From Bacteroidales bacterium (lineage in GTDB: Bacteria; Bacteroidota; Bacteroidia; Bacteroidales; P3), in NCBI GenBank assembly GCA_024400565.1, contig JAKSMQ010000002.1, forward strand, positions 1-64,000: a stretch of DNA of 64,000 nt, in the 5' to 3' direction. Position 1 is the stretch's first letter; each line of letters starts with the position of its first letter. This document shows positions 10,185-18,251 of the stretch, in pieces. The notes under the pieces were generated by a model, which saw only the letters and a list, made by a program, of their open reading frames with translations, did not search any database and was not told where the DNA came from. The translations under genes were made by a program, and so were the position numbers.

Positions 10185-12035
10185 TTATTTTTGTCTAAGT
10201 ATTCTATCGATAAATAGCGTGAGGATAAGCATATCGGCACTTCCGCCTGGGCTTACCCATTGTTTGTGACAATACTGGCAGAGCACATCAATATTGGCAG
10301 GGGAGAAATCATCCTTTGCCTTCTGGGCAAGACGCTTAACCTCCTGAGCCACATCTACGCCTGCGCGATGGTATATGTTAGAATCGTCAATCTCCGACAT
10401 GATATATAATAATGTACGGAGTTTGCGACTGTTGTTGTCAAGTTCAGATTGTGCCTGGTAGAAAGGCACAGCATGGCGGAATACGAACTCGTATCCCTCA
10501 CGAGCCATCTCTATGGCTCCTTTGATATGATATTCCTTCACAGCCTTGCCTCCCTTGGTTGAGTCTGTAGGCTGGAAGAATGCTGCCATCTCACGGATAA
10601 CAGACATCCATTCGTCGACGGACACCTTATCGCTCTTCTTGCGACAATAGGCATAAGCCAGAGCTGTAAGGCCTAAAGAAAAGACAGCACCCCGATAGGT
10701 ATTGGCCCCATTGGCCTCCTGCTCCATCAGATGAATAATCTGCATGGCTTTAACCTGCGCTTCTTCTATCACCTGGAGAGGTAATTTACCCTCTTTAACA
10801 GAGGAGAACAATTCCTTCACATGTTGTCCCATCAGGTTGATGCAACGCATCATGGTCGCGAAATCTATATCCTTGTGGGATCCCTGACTATCGGGACACA
10901 CCAGACCAGGTTTCTGCTCCGTTACCAATTCCTGCTGCATAGCCCATACCATCTGGTGGACAATGATTCTTCGGATTGAACCTGGCAGGTCTGAAGGGGA
11001 ATATTGCGTCTGGAGTTTCTCAATTACAGGTTTTGCATTTTCACTCTGAAGATATTCCCTTGTAGCTTGGGGCAATAGTTCGAGCGCCTCATTCATTCTG
11101 TCTTCAGCAATAAGGTCGCGGACAAAACTTGCACTAATGGGCATCTCCTCAATAGACTTGCGTTCTATTTCCACCAGACGAATGCCCTTTGTAGGCAACA
11201 CTTCCTTCATCAGGCGGTTGTAGTCGGATGTGAGAGCGTCGAAAGGTTCGCCACCCACAAAACGTACAGTTGCGCCGAGAGAAGGGGCGATGTGTTGGGA
11301 GAAGATATCCAGGTCGAGTTGTATTTGGGTGAGGGCTACCTCAGAGGGTTCCTTGATGAAATAGCTGGGGAAGGTTGCCGCACTCAACACGTAGGCGCTT
11401 CCTTCGTGAACCACAACATTCTCAAAATCCTTTACTGTCTCTTTTACCAACTGGTAGCGGACATCAAAGGGGAACACACTCTTGTCTTCCTTGACAAGGA
11501 TAACATGAAGAGTATCTACCTGCTTTGACGCCGTCTCTATCAGATAACGGTGGCCGAGGGTGATAGGGTTGCAATTCATCACTATCACGCCATTGGTACC
11601 ATTGCCACGATGCTGTTCCAACTGCTTGCAATAGGAGCTGATGCCCGTCGAAGAACTTTCGCAGAAGATGGCCTTAGGAGCATGGCCTATAATATGAAAT
11701 GCAAGACTTTCAAACATCTTCTCATTCTCCGGCTTGGTGAAAGCGAAGATGTTGCTGTATCCGCGTTCGAAACAGACCGAACGCAGATGCGAAACCAGTT
11801 TGTTGGAGAGGCTAAGGTCGCGGGCTTCAGGAGCGACGGCAATATCCTTGATGACATTGCCTTGTAAGCCGGCTCCACCAAGAAGAGTATCGCCCTCAAC
11901 GGGAAATACTCCTGCATAATAGTCCAGACCTTCGTCGAGAAGGAGGCCGTTAGATACTAGAAAAGTCTCCACCTGACGGCGGACAGACTTCAGCACGAGC
12001 GGCAGCTCTCTTATCTCAACATTAGCAAACTCCAT
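10185..12035 (-). CDS. Fusion of citrate lyase ligase (CitC) and triphosphoribosyl-dephospho-CoA synthase (CitG)
   Basis: The 616-residue protein joins two enzymes usually made separately. Residues 1 to about 335 are CitC: an N-terminal GNAT-like segment (LSNKLVSHLRSVCFERGY), then a nucleotidyltransferase fold with the NPITLGHRYL motif. CitC acetylates the thiol of the citrate lyase prosthetic group using ATP and acetate. Residues about 345-616 are CitG, which makes 2'-(5''-triphosphoribosyl)-3'-dephospho-CoA from ATP and dephospho-CoA. Its motifs KPGLVCPDSQGSHKDID, NTYRGAVFSLGL and SPGGSADM are all present. The frame is open across the joint, so the fusion is real rather than a missed stop. 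It lies between citX and the hydratase. Both halves look intact, so the operon is self-sufficient for lyase activation. Confidence 0.93.
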   Translation of the reverse strand: MEFANVEIRELPLVLKSVRRQVETFLVSNGLLLDEGLDYYAGVFPVEGDTLLGGAGLQGNVIKDIAVAPEARDLSLSNKLVSHLRSVCFERGYSNIFAFTKPENEKMFESLAFHIIGHAPKAIFCESSSTGISSYCKQLEQHRGNGTNGVIVMNCNPITLGHRYLIETASKQVDTLHVILVKEDKSVFPFDVRYQLVKETVKDFENVVVHEGSAYVLSAATFPSYFIKEPSEVALTQIQLDLDIFSQHIAPSLGATVRFVGGEPFDALTSDYNRLMKEVLPTKGIRLVEIERKSIEEMPISASFVRDLIAEDRMNEALELLPQATREYLQSENAKPVIEKLQTQYSPSDLPGSIRRIIVHQMVWAMQQELVTEQKPGLVCPDSQGSHKDIDFATMMRCINLMGQHVKELFSSVKEGKLPLQVIEEAQVKAMQIIHLMEQEANGANTYRGAVFSLGLTALAYAYCRKKSDKVSVDEWMSVIREMAAFFQPTDSTKGGKAVKEYHIKGAIEMAREGYEFVFRHAVPFYQAQSELDNNSRKLRTLLYIMSEIDDSNIYHRAGVDVAQEVKRLAQKAKDDFSPANIDVLCQYCHKQWVSPGGSADMLILTLFIDRILRQK

Positions 12036-12088
12036 TGTTTCTTAGTTATTTAGAATTGTCCGCTTATTACAGACAATCCGACCAATTA

Positions 12089-12592
12089 TCAAATATAATT
12101 GTTCTTATAGTTTACAACCATTTTCTTTATTACCTGCAGCACATCCTCAACACTATGTTTGCGGCTGCGCACGCAGGCGGCACTCACATCTCCGCAGACA
12201 AGGCATCTGCGGGGCTGCTGGCCTATCTGCTCGCGACTGATGGGAGTCCCATCTCTGTCTATCACGTCAATATCGAAAAGGCGTCCCAGAGGATGGGTAT
12301 CTTCAATATCAACTGTAATATGTTTCAGCTGTAAGGCGTCGCGCGATACCACGAAGATGGCCTCATAGCCGGTCTCGAGGTCGCGTTTTTCGGATGTAAG
12401 GACAGTAAACTGACGTTCTATCACCTTGACAGCTTCGCTGGCAATATACAGAGAGGTTGCATTTCTCTTTTCCGAACCCGGCATTACAACAGTCAGGCTC
12501 ACCAGAGGCAGCCCATATTGAGCCAGCATCTGTTTCTGTAAGGCAGCACGCTTGTCGCGCGATTCCAATACCTGTTCTAATGTGATGTTCAT
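12089..12592 (-). CDS. citX: CitX, holo-ACP synthase of citrate lyase
   Basis: CitX transfers the phosphoribosyl-dephospho-CoA group, made by CitG, onto a serine of the CitD acyl carrier subunit. The 167-residue product has the normal CitX length. Its typical sequence blocks are HPLGRLFDIDVID, the R of ISREQIG, and CLVCGDVSAAC followed by a conserved R and H. The start is the only early ATG. It follows citF after 90 bp, which contain a stable hairpin, so its expression may be lowered relative to the lyase subunits. It is followed after 53 bp by citCG, which supplies its substrate. Confidence 0.92.
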   Translation of the reverse strand: MNITLEQVLESRDKRAALQKQMLAQYGLPLVSLTVVMPGSEKRNATSLYIASEAVKVIERQFTVLTSEKRDLETGYEAIFVVSRDALQLKHITVDIEDTHPLGRLFDIDVIDRDGTPISREQIGQQPRRCLVCGDVSAACVRSRKHSVEDVLQVIKKMVVNYKNNYI

Positions 12593-12621
12593 CGGTTTAA
12601 GTCCAGAAAAGATAATAAAGC

Positions 12622-12656
12622 TGTGGGACCTTCAGCCGGAGCCCTCTGGCCCCACA
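12622..12656 (-). promoter_or_regulatory. Intercistronic hairpin between citF and citX
   Basis: On the minus strand TGTGGGGCC (12656-12648) pairs with GGTCCCACA (12630-12622), 9 bp with one G-U, around a 17-nt loop. A U-rich but interrupted tract (TTTATTATCTTTTC) follows. It could act as a partial terminator or an RNA-processing and stabilising site that keeps lyase subunits abundant and assembly enzymes scarce; that role is inferred. Confidence 0.5.
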
Positions 12657-12682
12657 TGCTTATTATATTAATACATTATATA

Positions 12683-14221
12683 TTATTCGGCAATATTCTT
12701 GATAACATCGAGAACGCTACCGTCGCGGTTCATAACTACGCCGACAACCTTGTCGCCGAAGGGAAGAGCTGCGGGTTCGCCGATGGTCTTGAGAGCGCGA
12801 TCCTTGAGCCAGTTGATGTCAACGATGTTGAGACCAGCAGCCTTGAGACGCTCAGCAATTTCGGGACGGTTGGGGTTAACTGCGATACCGTACTCAGTAA
12901 CAACAACGTCAACGCTCTTGCCGGGAGTGATGAGGGTAGTAACCTTATCAACAACGCAGGGGATGCGACCACGGAGCAAGGGGCAGACGATGATGGAGAG
13001 AGCGGAGTCGGCAGCGGTATCCTGGTGACCGCCGATAGCGCCACGGATGATACCGTCGGAACCTACGAGAACGTTTACGTTGAACTCGGTATCAACCTCG
13101 AGAGCGGAGAGGATAACGATGTCGAGAGCGTGGGTAGCGCTACCGGGCTCGTCGGCAGAAGCATATTCGTTGGCAGAAGCCTCTTTATGCTTGGGATCGT
13201 TCATAATGCTCTCAGCAGCAACGCGGTCGAAGGACTGAACGTCGATAAGACGGTCGATGAGACCTTCTTCGTGAAGTTTTACCATGTGAGCGGTAATGCC
13301 ACCCAATGCGAAGGAAGCATGGATGTTCTGGTCGATCATGCTCTGACGGATATACTTGACAGCAGCAAGAGAAGCGCCGCCGGAACCGGTCTGGATGGAG
13401 AAGCCCTCTTTGAAGTAACCGCTGTTAACGATAACCTTGGCTGCAGTCTGAGCGAGGAGGATATCGCGGGGGTTCTTGGTGTCGCGGATAGCGCCGCTGG
13501 CAATCTTGGAGGAGTCACCAACGCTCTCAACCTCTACTACGAAGTCTACGTTGCGCTCGCTGATTGAGTTGGGGGTATTGGGATAAGCAACGAGGTCGTC
13601 GGTAAGGATGACAACCTTGTCAGCATACTGTGCGTCGGGGAGAGCATAGCCGAGAGAACCGCAGATGCTCTTGGCGTTCTCGCTACGGCTGAAACCGCAG
13701 GCATTACCCATGGGGTCGCAGGAAGATGCGCCAATGAAGGCAACATCGATGTGGAGTTCGCCGGTAGCGATAGCGCTACCACGTCCACCGTGGCTGCGGA
13801 ATACTACAGGGGTGTCCATGAGACCACGGCTGATTTCGTCGGCCAGTTTGCCGCGGAGACCAGAGGTGGAGATGCTGGTAATAACGCCGTTCTTGATGTG
13901 CTCGATAAGGGGAGCGTGAACATCCTGGAGTGAGGAAGCAGCAAGGCTGAGGTTCTTGAAACCCATTTCAGCCAGCTTGTCAACGACCATATTCACAACC
14001 TTGTCGCCACCGCGGAAATGGTGGTGGAAGGAGATGGTCATACCGTCCTTAAGGCCAGATTTCTTGATAGCCTCTTCGAGGGTAGCGAGTTTGGGGCTCT
14101 TCTTGAGAGCATCCATCTTCTGGGTACCGTCCTTTACGAGGTTCTTCTCGTTGAAAACCTCTTTATTCATCTTCTTAGCCTCAGCCAAGATCATGTTTTC
14201 TCTATCTTTTATTGCGTTCAT
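12683..14221 (-). CDS. citF: Citrate lyase alpha subunit (citrate:acetyl-ACP transferase)
   Basis: CitF exchanges the acetyl group on the CitD prosthetic arm for citrate, giving citryl-ACP and acetate. The 512-residue product matches the family length of about 510. It belongs to the CoA-transferase-like superfamily: the N-terminal half has SFHHHFRGGDKVVN and SGLRGKLADEISRG, and later parts have QTGSGGASLAAVKY and VSVVMN-type ends typical of CitF. The ATG lies one base beyond the citE stop, so the two are translationally coupled. The gene is rich in the GGT/GCT/ACC codons also seen in tsf and rpsB here, which suggests high expression. The assignment is firm from both the sequence and its place in the operon. 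Confidence 0.95.
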   Translation of the reverse strand: MNAIKDRENMILAEAKKMNKEVFNEKNLVKDGTQKMDALKKSPKLATLEEAIKKSGLKDGMTISFHHHFRGGDKVVNMVVDKLAEMGFKNLSLAASSLQDVHAPLIEHIKNGVITSISTSGLRGKLADEISRGLMDTPVVFRSHGGRGSAIATGELHIDVAFIGASSCDPMGNACGFSRSENAKSICGSLGYALPDAQYADKVVILTDDLVAYPNTPNSISERNVDFVVEVESVGDSSKIASGAIRDTKNPRDILLAQTAAKVIVNSGYFKEGFSIQTGSGGASLAAVKYIRQSMIDQNIHASFALGGITAHMVKLHEEGLIDRLIDVQSFDRVAAESIMNDPKHKEASANEYASADEPGSATHALDIVILSALEVDTEFNVNVLVGSDGIIRGAIGGHQDTAADSALSIIVCPLLRGRIPCVVDKVTTLITPGKSVDVVVTEYGIAVNPNRPEIAERLKAAGLNIVDINWLKDRALKTIGEPAALPFGDKVVGVVMNRDGSVLDVIKNIAE

Positions 14222-14222
14222 T

Positions 14223-15125
14223 TTACAAGTCCTCCTCTCTTAAAATACCAGATGCGATTGCGAGTTCGATGGTGTGTTCTGCGCGGATTACAACGGGCTT
14301 GTCGACCATCTTGCCGTTGAGGCTGATTACGCCGCTACCTTTGGCCTGAGCCTCTTTGATGGCAGCAACAACAGCCAGAGCCTTGTCGATATCTTTCTGC
14401 TTAGGAGCGAATACCTCGTTGACAACTTCGATCTGACGGGGGTTGATAATAGACTTACCATCGAAACCGAGAGCCTTGATAGCCTCTACCTCGCGGCGGA
14501 ATGCATCCATGTCGTTGAGGTTGGAGTAAACGGTATCGAAGCAGTTGATACCAGCTGCGCGGCTGGCAACAACGATGGTCTGGCGAGCCATGAGGAGCTC
14601 GGTACCCTCGTTGGTACGGGGAGTCTTAAGAGATGCGGTGTAGTCCTCAGCGCCGAGGGCGATACCCATCATACGCTTGGAGGCGGTAGCGATGGCATAA
14701 GCATTGATTACGCCGAGGGCGCTCTCGATAGCAGCCATAATCTGGGTGCGGCCTACACAACCCAGACGCTCTTCAACCTTGATAATTTCAGCCTCGAGTT
14801 CCTTAACCTCTTCAGCGGTCTCGGTCTTGGGCATACGGATTACATTAACGCCGGCGGAAACAACAGCCTCTACGTCCTTCTTGCCGTAAGGAGTGTTGAG
14901 GGGGTTGATACGTACTACCATTTCGGTGTTGCCGTAGTCGATAGTCTTAAGAGCGTTGTGCACCAGAAGGCGGGCAGCGTCTTTTTCGGCCATGGTAACA
15001 GAGTCCTCGAGGTCGAGCATAATCGAGTCGGGACCATAGAGATAAGCGTCAGCCATCATGCTGGGGTTGTTGCCCGGCACGAACATCATAGTTCTTCTCA
15101 GTCTGTCTTTCATTGCTTTTTTCAT
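14223..15125 (-). CDS. citE: Citrate lyase beta subunit (citryl-ACP lyase)
   Basis: CitE splits citryl-ACP into oxaloacetate and acetyl-ACP, completing the citrate lyase cycle. The 300-residue product has the normal length. It shows the HpcH/HpaI-like TIM-barrel landmarks: RTMMFVPGNNPSMM at the start, the metal and acid motif LDLEDSV, and later VVRINPLNTPYG, ALGAEDYTASL and GFDGKSIINPRQI. The start ATG at 15125 lies 9 bp after the citD stop. Without a nearby transporter the citrate may be internal; oxaloacetate could feed malate, fumarate and succinate formation, and acetate is released. Confidence 0.95.
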   Translation of the reverse strand: MKKAMKDRLRRTMMFVPGNNPSMMADAYLYGPDSIMLDLEDSVTMAEKDAARLLVHNALKTIDYGNTEMVVRINPLNTPYGKKDVEAVVSAGVNVIRMPKTETAEEVKELEAEIIKVEERLGCVGRTQIMAAIESALGVINAYAIATASKRMMGIALGAEDYTASLKTPRTNEGTELLMARQTIVVASRAAGINCFDTVYSNLNDMDAFRREVEAIKALGFDGKSIINPRQIEVVNEVFAPKQKDIDKALAVVAAIKEAQAKGSGVISLNGKMVDKPVVIRAEHTIELAIASGILREEDL

Positions 15126-15134
15126 GTTTAAATT

Positions 15135-15413
15135 CTACATCCAAACGTCTTTTCCGGTAGCACGAACAGCGGCTGCGGTGGTACGAGCCTTGATGGTGCA
15201 ATCGAGGGCGCCTTTGTCGGTTGCCGTAACGTGTGCGGCTGTGATATCAAGGCCTTGGAGGGTCTCAGTAATCACCTTCTTGATTTGTTCGCCAAACTGA
15301 TAAGCAACGGTGCTGTTCAGTTCGATTTCAATGCCGGCTCCGGTGGCAGGTGCGAGCTCGATAACGATATCGCCCGATTCCAAAGTGCCAGCTTGGGCAG
15401 TTTTTAATTCCAT
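15135..15413 (-). CDS. citD: Citrate lyase gamma subunit (acyl carrier protein)
   Basis: CitD is the small acyl carrier that holds the phosphoribosyl-dephospho-CoA arm. The 92-residue product carries the prosthetic-group site AGTLESGD, with Ser13 as the attachment residue, then GIEIELNSTVAYQFG and DKGALDCTIKAR, all hallmarks of the family. It is the first gene of the operon, with about 110 nt of leader after a TATCTTTG element. Order citD-citE-citF matches the usual lyase order, whereas CitC, normally first, is displaced downstream and fused to CitG. Confidence 0.95.
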   Translation of the reverse strand: MELKTAQAGTLESGDIVIELAPATGAGIEIELNSTVAYQFGEQIKKVITETLQGLDITAAHVTATDKGALDCTIKARTTAAAVRATGKDVWM

Positions 15414-15526
15414 GATATTTTTGTTTTTGACTTATTATGTGTTATATAAAAGTTTCTTTATATTAATGCATAGATGTGGCTGTTAGGTGCTGACAAAGTG
15501 GTCGCCCTCGCCGACCTATGACATTG

Positions 15527-15534
15527 CAAAGATA
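15527..15534 (-). promoter_or_regulatory. Likely -7 element of the citrate lyase operon
   Basis: The minus strand reads TATCTTTG (TAnnTTTG), 114 bp upstream of citD. The -33 region is an A/T run without a clear TTTG, which would fit an activated promoter. I see no obvious operator. Confidence 0.45.
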
Positions 15535-15594
15535 CATCTTTTTTTTCATATAAAAAAAATAAAACGACCATCCTTGTCAAGATTTTCACAGACA

Positions 15595-15705
15595 CCTGTT
15601 CCTCAGCAAGATAATCAGCTCAAAAATATTCTTCAAAAAAAAGCGTGGCGAGAAACATCAGTCAGGCAAGCCGAATGCTTTAGGCGACCAGCCTGACGGA
15701 ACAGG
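15595..15705. other. Possible structured RNA or nested inverted repeat
   Basis: CCTGTTCC at 15595-15602 is complementary to GGAACAGG at 15698-15705. Directly inside the right arm, GTCAGGC (15661-15667) is complementary to GCCTGAC (15691-15697), and AAGC/GCTT can pair further in. On the plus strand CTTTTT follows 8 bases later (15713-15718). No TAnnTTTG promoter is visible for it. It lies in the gene-free stretch 15414-16041 between two divergent genes. A small RNA is a possibility, not a demonstrated feature. Confidence 0.3.
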
Positions 15706-15758
15706 AATCGGTCTTTTTCCCCTTTACATTAGTATAGAATCCATATTCAAAGCATATT

Positions 15759-15895
15759 CTCTCCACCTAGCGTCCACATTCTCTCCACATTCGCAGCACT
15801 TTTTGCCCTTCTGGTGGACGCTAAGTGGACGCTATATGGACGCTAGGTGGACGCTAAGTGGACGCTAGGTGGACGTTATATGAAGGCTAGATGCT
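15759..15895. repeat. Two-armed element of 11-bp tandem units (GTGGACGCTAN), copy 1
   Basis: From 15814 six consecutive 11-bp units follow GTGGACGCTAA, GTGGACGCTAT, ATGGACGCTAG and so on, ending with a decayed unit and GGCTAGATGC. To the left, CCACCTAGCGTCCAC at 15763-15777 is an exact 15-bp inverted match to 15858-15872, so the whole can fold back. A related element lies at 45781-45873. No coding frame is associated. It sits between the divergent citD and patB-like genes. Confidence 0.8.
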
Positions 15896-16041
15896 TTCTA
15901 CATGCCCGTCCGGTCTGAAACAGCCAGATTCGAGAGCAGGCTTTATAAACATCTGTATCTCTTGCATCTACAAAACAATCGCCCGACAAGGCAATAATTT
16001 GAGCATAACAGACGTTTATGTTAGAGAAAAAATCCGACACT

Positions 16042-17238
16042 ATGAAATACGACTTTGACGAAATCATACCCCGCAAGGGAACCAATTGTGTGAAACACGA
16101 CGGGCTTAAAGCCAACTTCGGGGCCGACGACATTCTCCCGATGTGGGTTGCCGACATGGACTTCCGTTCGCCCGACTTCGTAATGAAGGCTATTAGAGAA
16201 CGTTGCGAGCACGAGGTGTTGGGCTATGCCGTACCCGGCAAGAGCTATTGGGAGACTATCTGCGACTGGATGCAACGCCACTATAAGATTAATGCTTCAC
16301 GCGAAGAATTGCACTTTATTCCAGGTATCGTAGCAGGCATCTCGTTCGCCATCCAGGCCCTCACCCAGCCCGGCGACTCCATCCTTATCCTCACCCCTGT
16401 CTACCCTCCGTTTGTCAACCTTCCTCAGAACAGCGGCCGCAGGCTTGTATGTTCGCCCCTGAAGGAGAAAGACGACCATTTCTGTATCGACTTCGCCGAC
16501 CTCGAGAAAAAGGCCCAGAGATGCAAGATAATGATACTCTCCAATCCTCACAATCCCATCGGAACAGTCTGGAGCAAAGGAGAATTGCAGATGATAGCCG
16601 ACATCTGCCAACGCAACGGAATGATACTCATCTCCGACGAAATCCATGCCGACCTCACGCTCGGCAACAGTCCCCTGCCTCATACCTCCTTCAGTACCAT
16701 AGGCGAGGCCGCCAAAGCCTGCTCCATTACCTTTATTGCCCCAAGCAAAACCTTCAATATTGCAGGCCTCGGATCCTCCGTATGCTACATCCCTAACGAG
16801 GAATTGAGAAAACGCTATTTTGCATATCTCGAAACCTACGAAGTGGCCTTGGGAAACATCTTTGCCTATGTGGGAGCCGAAGCCGCCTTCAAGGAGGGCG
16901 AAGAATGGCTGAATCAGATGAAAGAGTACCTTCAGGGCAACGTTGATTTCCTCCTCTCCTATTGCAAGGAATACTTGCCTAGACTGAGAGTGATGGCTCC
17001 CGAGGCATCCTATCTTGCATGGCTCGACTTCAGCAATTACAACATGGGACACGATGAAGTGAAACAGACTCTGATAAAACAGGCAAAAGTGGCCCTCAAC
17101 GACGGACGGACCTTCTCACCCAACCCCTACGACCCTCTTACCGAATGCAGATTCCGACTCAATATCGGATGCCCCAGACAGACACTCGAAGAGGCACTCC
17201 GCAGAATAGCATCGGTTTTTGAGCCCTCCGAAAAATAA
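16042..17238 (+). CDS. PatB/MalY-type C-S lyase (cystathionine beta-lyase family aminotransferase)
   Basis: This is a fold-type I PLP enzyme of the MalY/PatB branch that cleaves C-S bonds of cystathionine or cysteine conjugates to ammonia, pyruvate and a thiol. The 398-residue product has the signature MWVADMDFRSPDFV, the PNP segment NPHNPIGTVWSKGEL, the Asp-containing SDEIHADL, and the PLP lysine K236 in SKTFNIAG. The ATG at 16042 is preferred because the protein then begins MKYDFDEII, as relatives do; another ATG lies at 16018. It is monocistronic, with a strong hairpin 28 bp after the stop. It may supply homocysteine for methionine synthesis; the exact substrate cannot be read from sequence. 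Confidence 0.88.
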   Translation: MKYDFDEIIPRKGTNCVKHDGLKANFGADDILPMWVADMDFRSPDFVMKAIRERCEHEVLGYAVPGKSYWETICDWMQRHYKINASREELHFIPGIVAGISFAIQALTQPGDSILILTPVYPPFVNLPQNSGRRLVCSPLKEKDDHFCIDFADLEKKAQRCKIMILSNPHNPIGTVWSKGELQMIADICQRNGMILISDEIHADLTLGNSPLPHTSFSTIGEAAKACSITFIAPSKTFNIAGLGSSVCYIPNEELRKRYFAYLETYEVALGNIFAYVGAEAAFKEGEEWLNQMKEYLQGNVDFLLSYCKEYLPRLRVMAPEASYLAWLDFSNYNMGHDEVKQTLIKQAKVALNDGRTFSPNPYDPLTECRFRLNIGCPRQTLEEALRRIASVFEPSEK

Positions 17239-17265
17239 GAAATCCCTCTTGATTTCAACCCCTCT

Positions 17266-17300
17266 GCATCCGCCTATCAATCAGGCGGATGCTCTTATTC
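17266..17300 (+). terminator. Terminator after the PatB-like gene
   Basis: GCATCCGCCT (17266-17275) and AGGCGGATGC (17283-17292) form a perfect 10-bp stem with a 7-nt loop, followed by TCTTATT. The T-tract is weak but the stem is strong. It separates the C-S lyase gene from thyA. Confidence 0.6.
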
Positions 17301-17377
17301 TGCAAAAATATTTTCATGGGCGCGCAATTTTTATAAGTTGTGTACGTTATTAATAAATTATCTAAGACTCCATTTTT

Positions 17378-18172
17378 ATGCAACAATATCTCGACCTTCT
17401 CAACCATGTGCTCACCAACGGCACTCAGAAAGAGGACCGTACCGGAACCGGAACCCGAAGCATGTTCGGATATCAGATGCGCTTCGACCTCCAGAAAGGA
17501 TTTCCCCTTCTCACCACCAAGAAACTCCACCTGCGCTCCATCATCTACGAGTTGCTGTGGTTTCTGCGTGGCGAGACCAACGTGCAGTACCTCCACGACC
17601 ACAAGGTGACCATCTGGGACGAATGGGCCGACGAGAATGGCGACTTAGGCCCCATATACGGAAAGCAATGGCGCTCGTGGGGCTGTGGCGACGGACGCAG
17701 CATAGACCAGATAAGCCAGCTGATAGAGCAGATAAAGACCAACCCCGACAGCCGCCGCCTGCTGGTTTCGGCATGGAATGTGGGAGAGGTCGACAAGATG
17801 GCTCTTCCTCCCTGCCACATCCTGTTCCAGTTCTATGTAGCCAACGGGAAACTTTCCTGCCAGCTCTACCAGCGTTCGGCCGACATCTTCCTCGGCGTAC
17901 CATTCAACATTGCCAGCTACGCTCTCTTCACCATGATGATTGCTCAAGCCTGCGGACTGGAGGCCGGCGAATTCATCCACACCTTCGGCGACGCCCACAT
18001 CTACAACAACCACATTGAGCAATGTAAGCTGCAGCTGACACGCGAACCGCGCCAGTTGCCCGTCATGAAGATTAACCCCGAGAAGAAGAACATCTTTGAC
18101 TTCGATTTCGAGGACTTTGAGCTCGAGGGCTACGACCCCCATCCTCACATCAAAGGAGAGGTATCTGTTTAA
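17378..18172 (+). CDS. thyA: Thymidylate synthase ThyA
   Basis: ThyA methylates dUMP to dTMP using methylenetetrahydrofolate, giving dihydrofolate. The 264-residue product is the same length as the E. coli enzyme. It contains the phosphate-binding [10 protein letters not shown], the nucleophile C146 in LPPCH, the [17 protein letters not shown] block and GDAHIYNNH. The C-terminal end [14 protein letters not shown] closes over the active site. A folA gene, frequently adjacent in bacteria, is not next to it; the following gene is manC. It may begin a long plus-strand cluster that runs to fmt. Confidence 0.97.
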   Translation: MQQYLDLLNHVLTNGTQKEDRTGTGTRSMFGYQMRFDLQKGFPLLTTKKLHLRSIIYELLWFLRGETNVQYLHDHKVTIWDEWADENGDLGPIYGKQWRSWGCGDGRSIDQISQLIEQIKTNPDSRRLLVSAWNVGEVDKMALPPCHILFQFYVANGKLSCQLYQRSADIFLGVPFNIASYALFTMMIAQACGLEAGEFIHTFGDAHIYNNHIEQCKLQLTREPRQLPVMKINPEKKNIFDFDFEDFELEGYDPHPHIKGEVSV

Positions 18173-18251
18173 CAAAGACCAAGAGAACGATTACCAGAGA
18201 AAGATTAAACGATAGTAATAATTTGTCACTTATCCCTTAATCCTCCAGACT

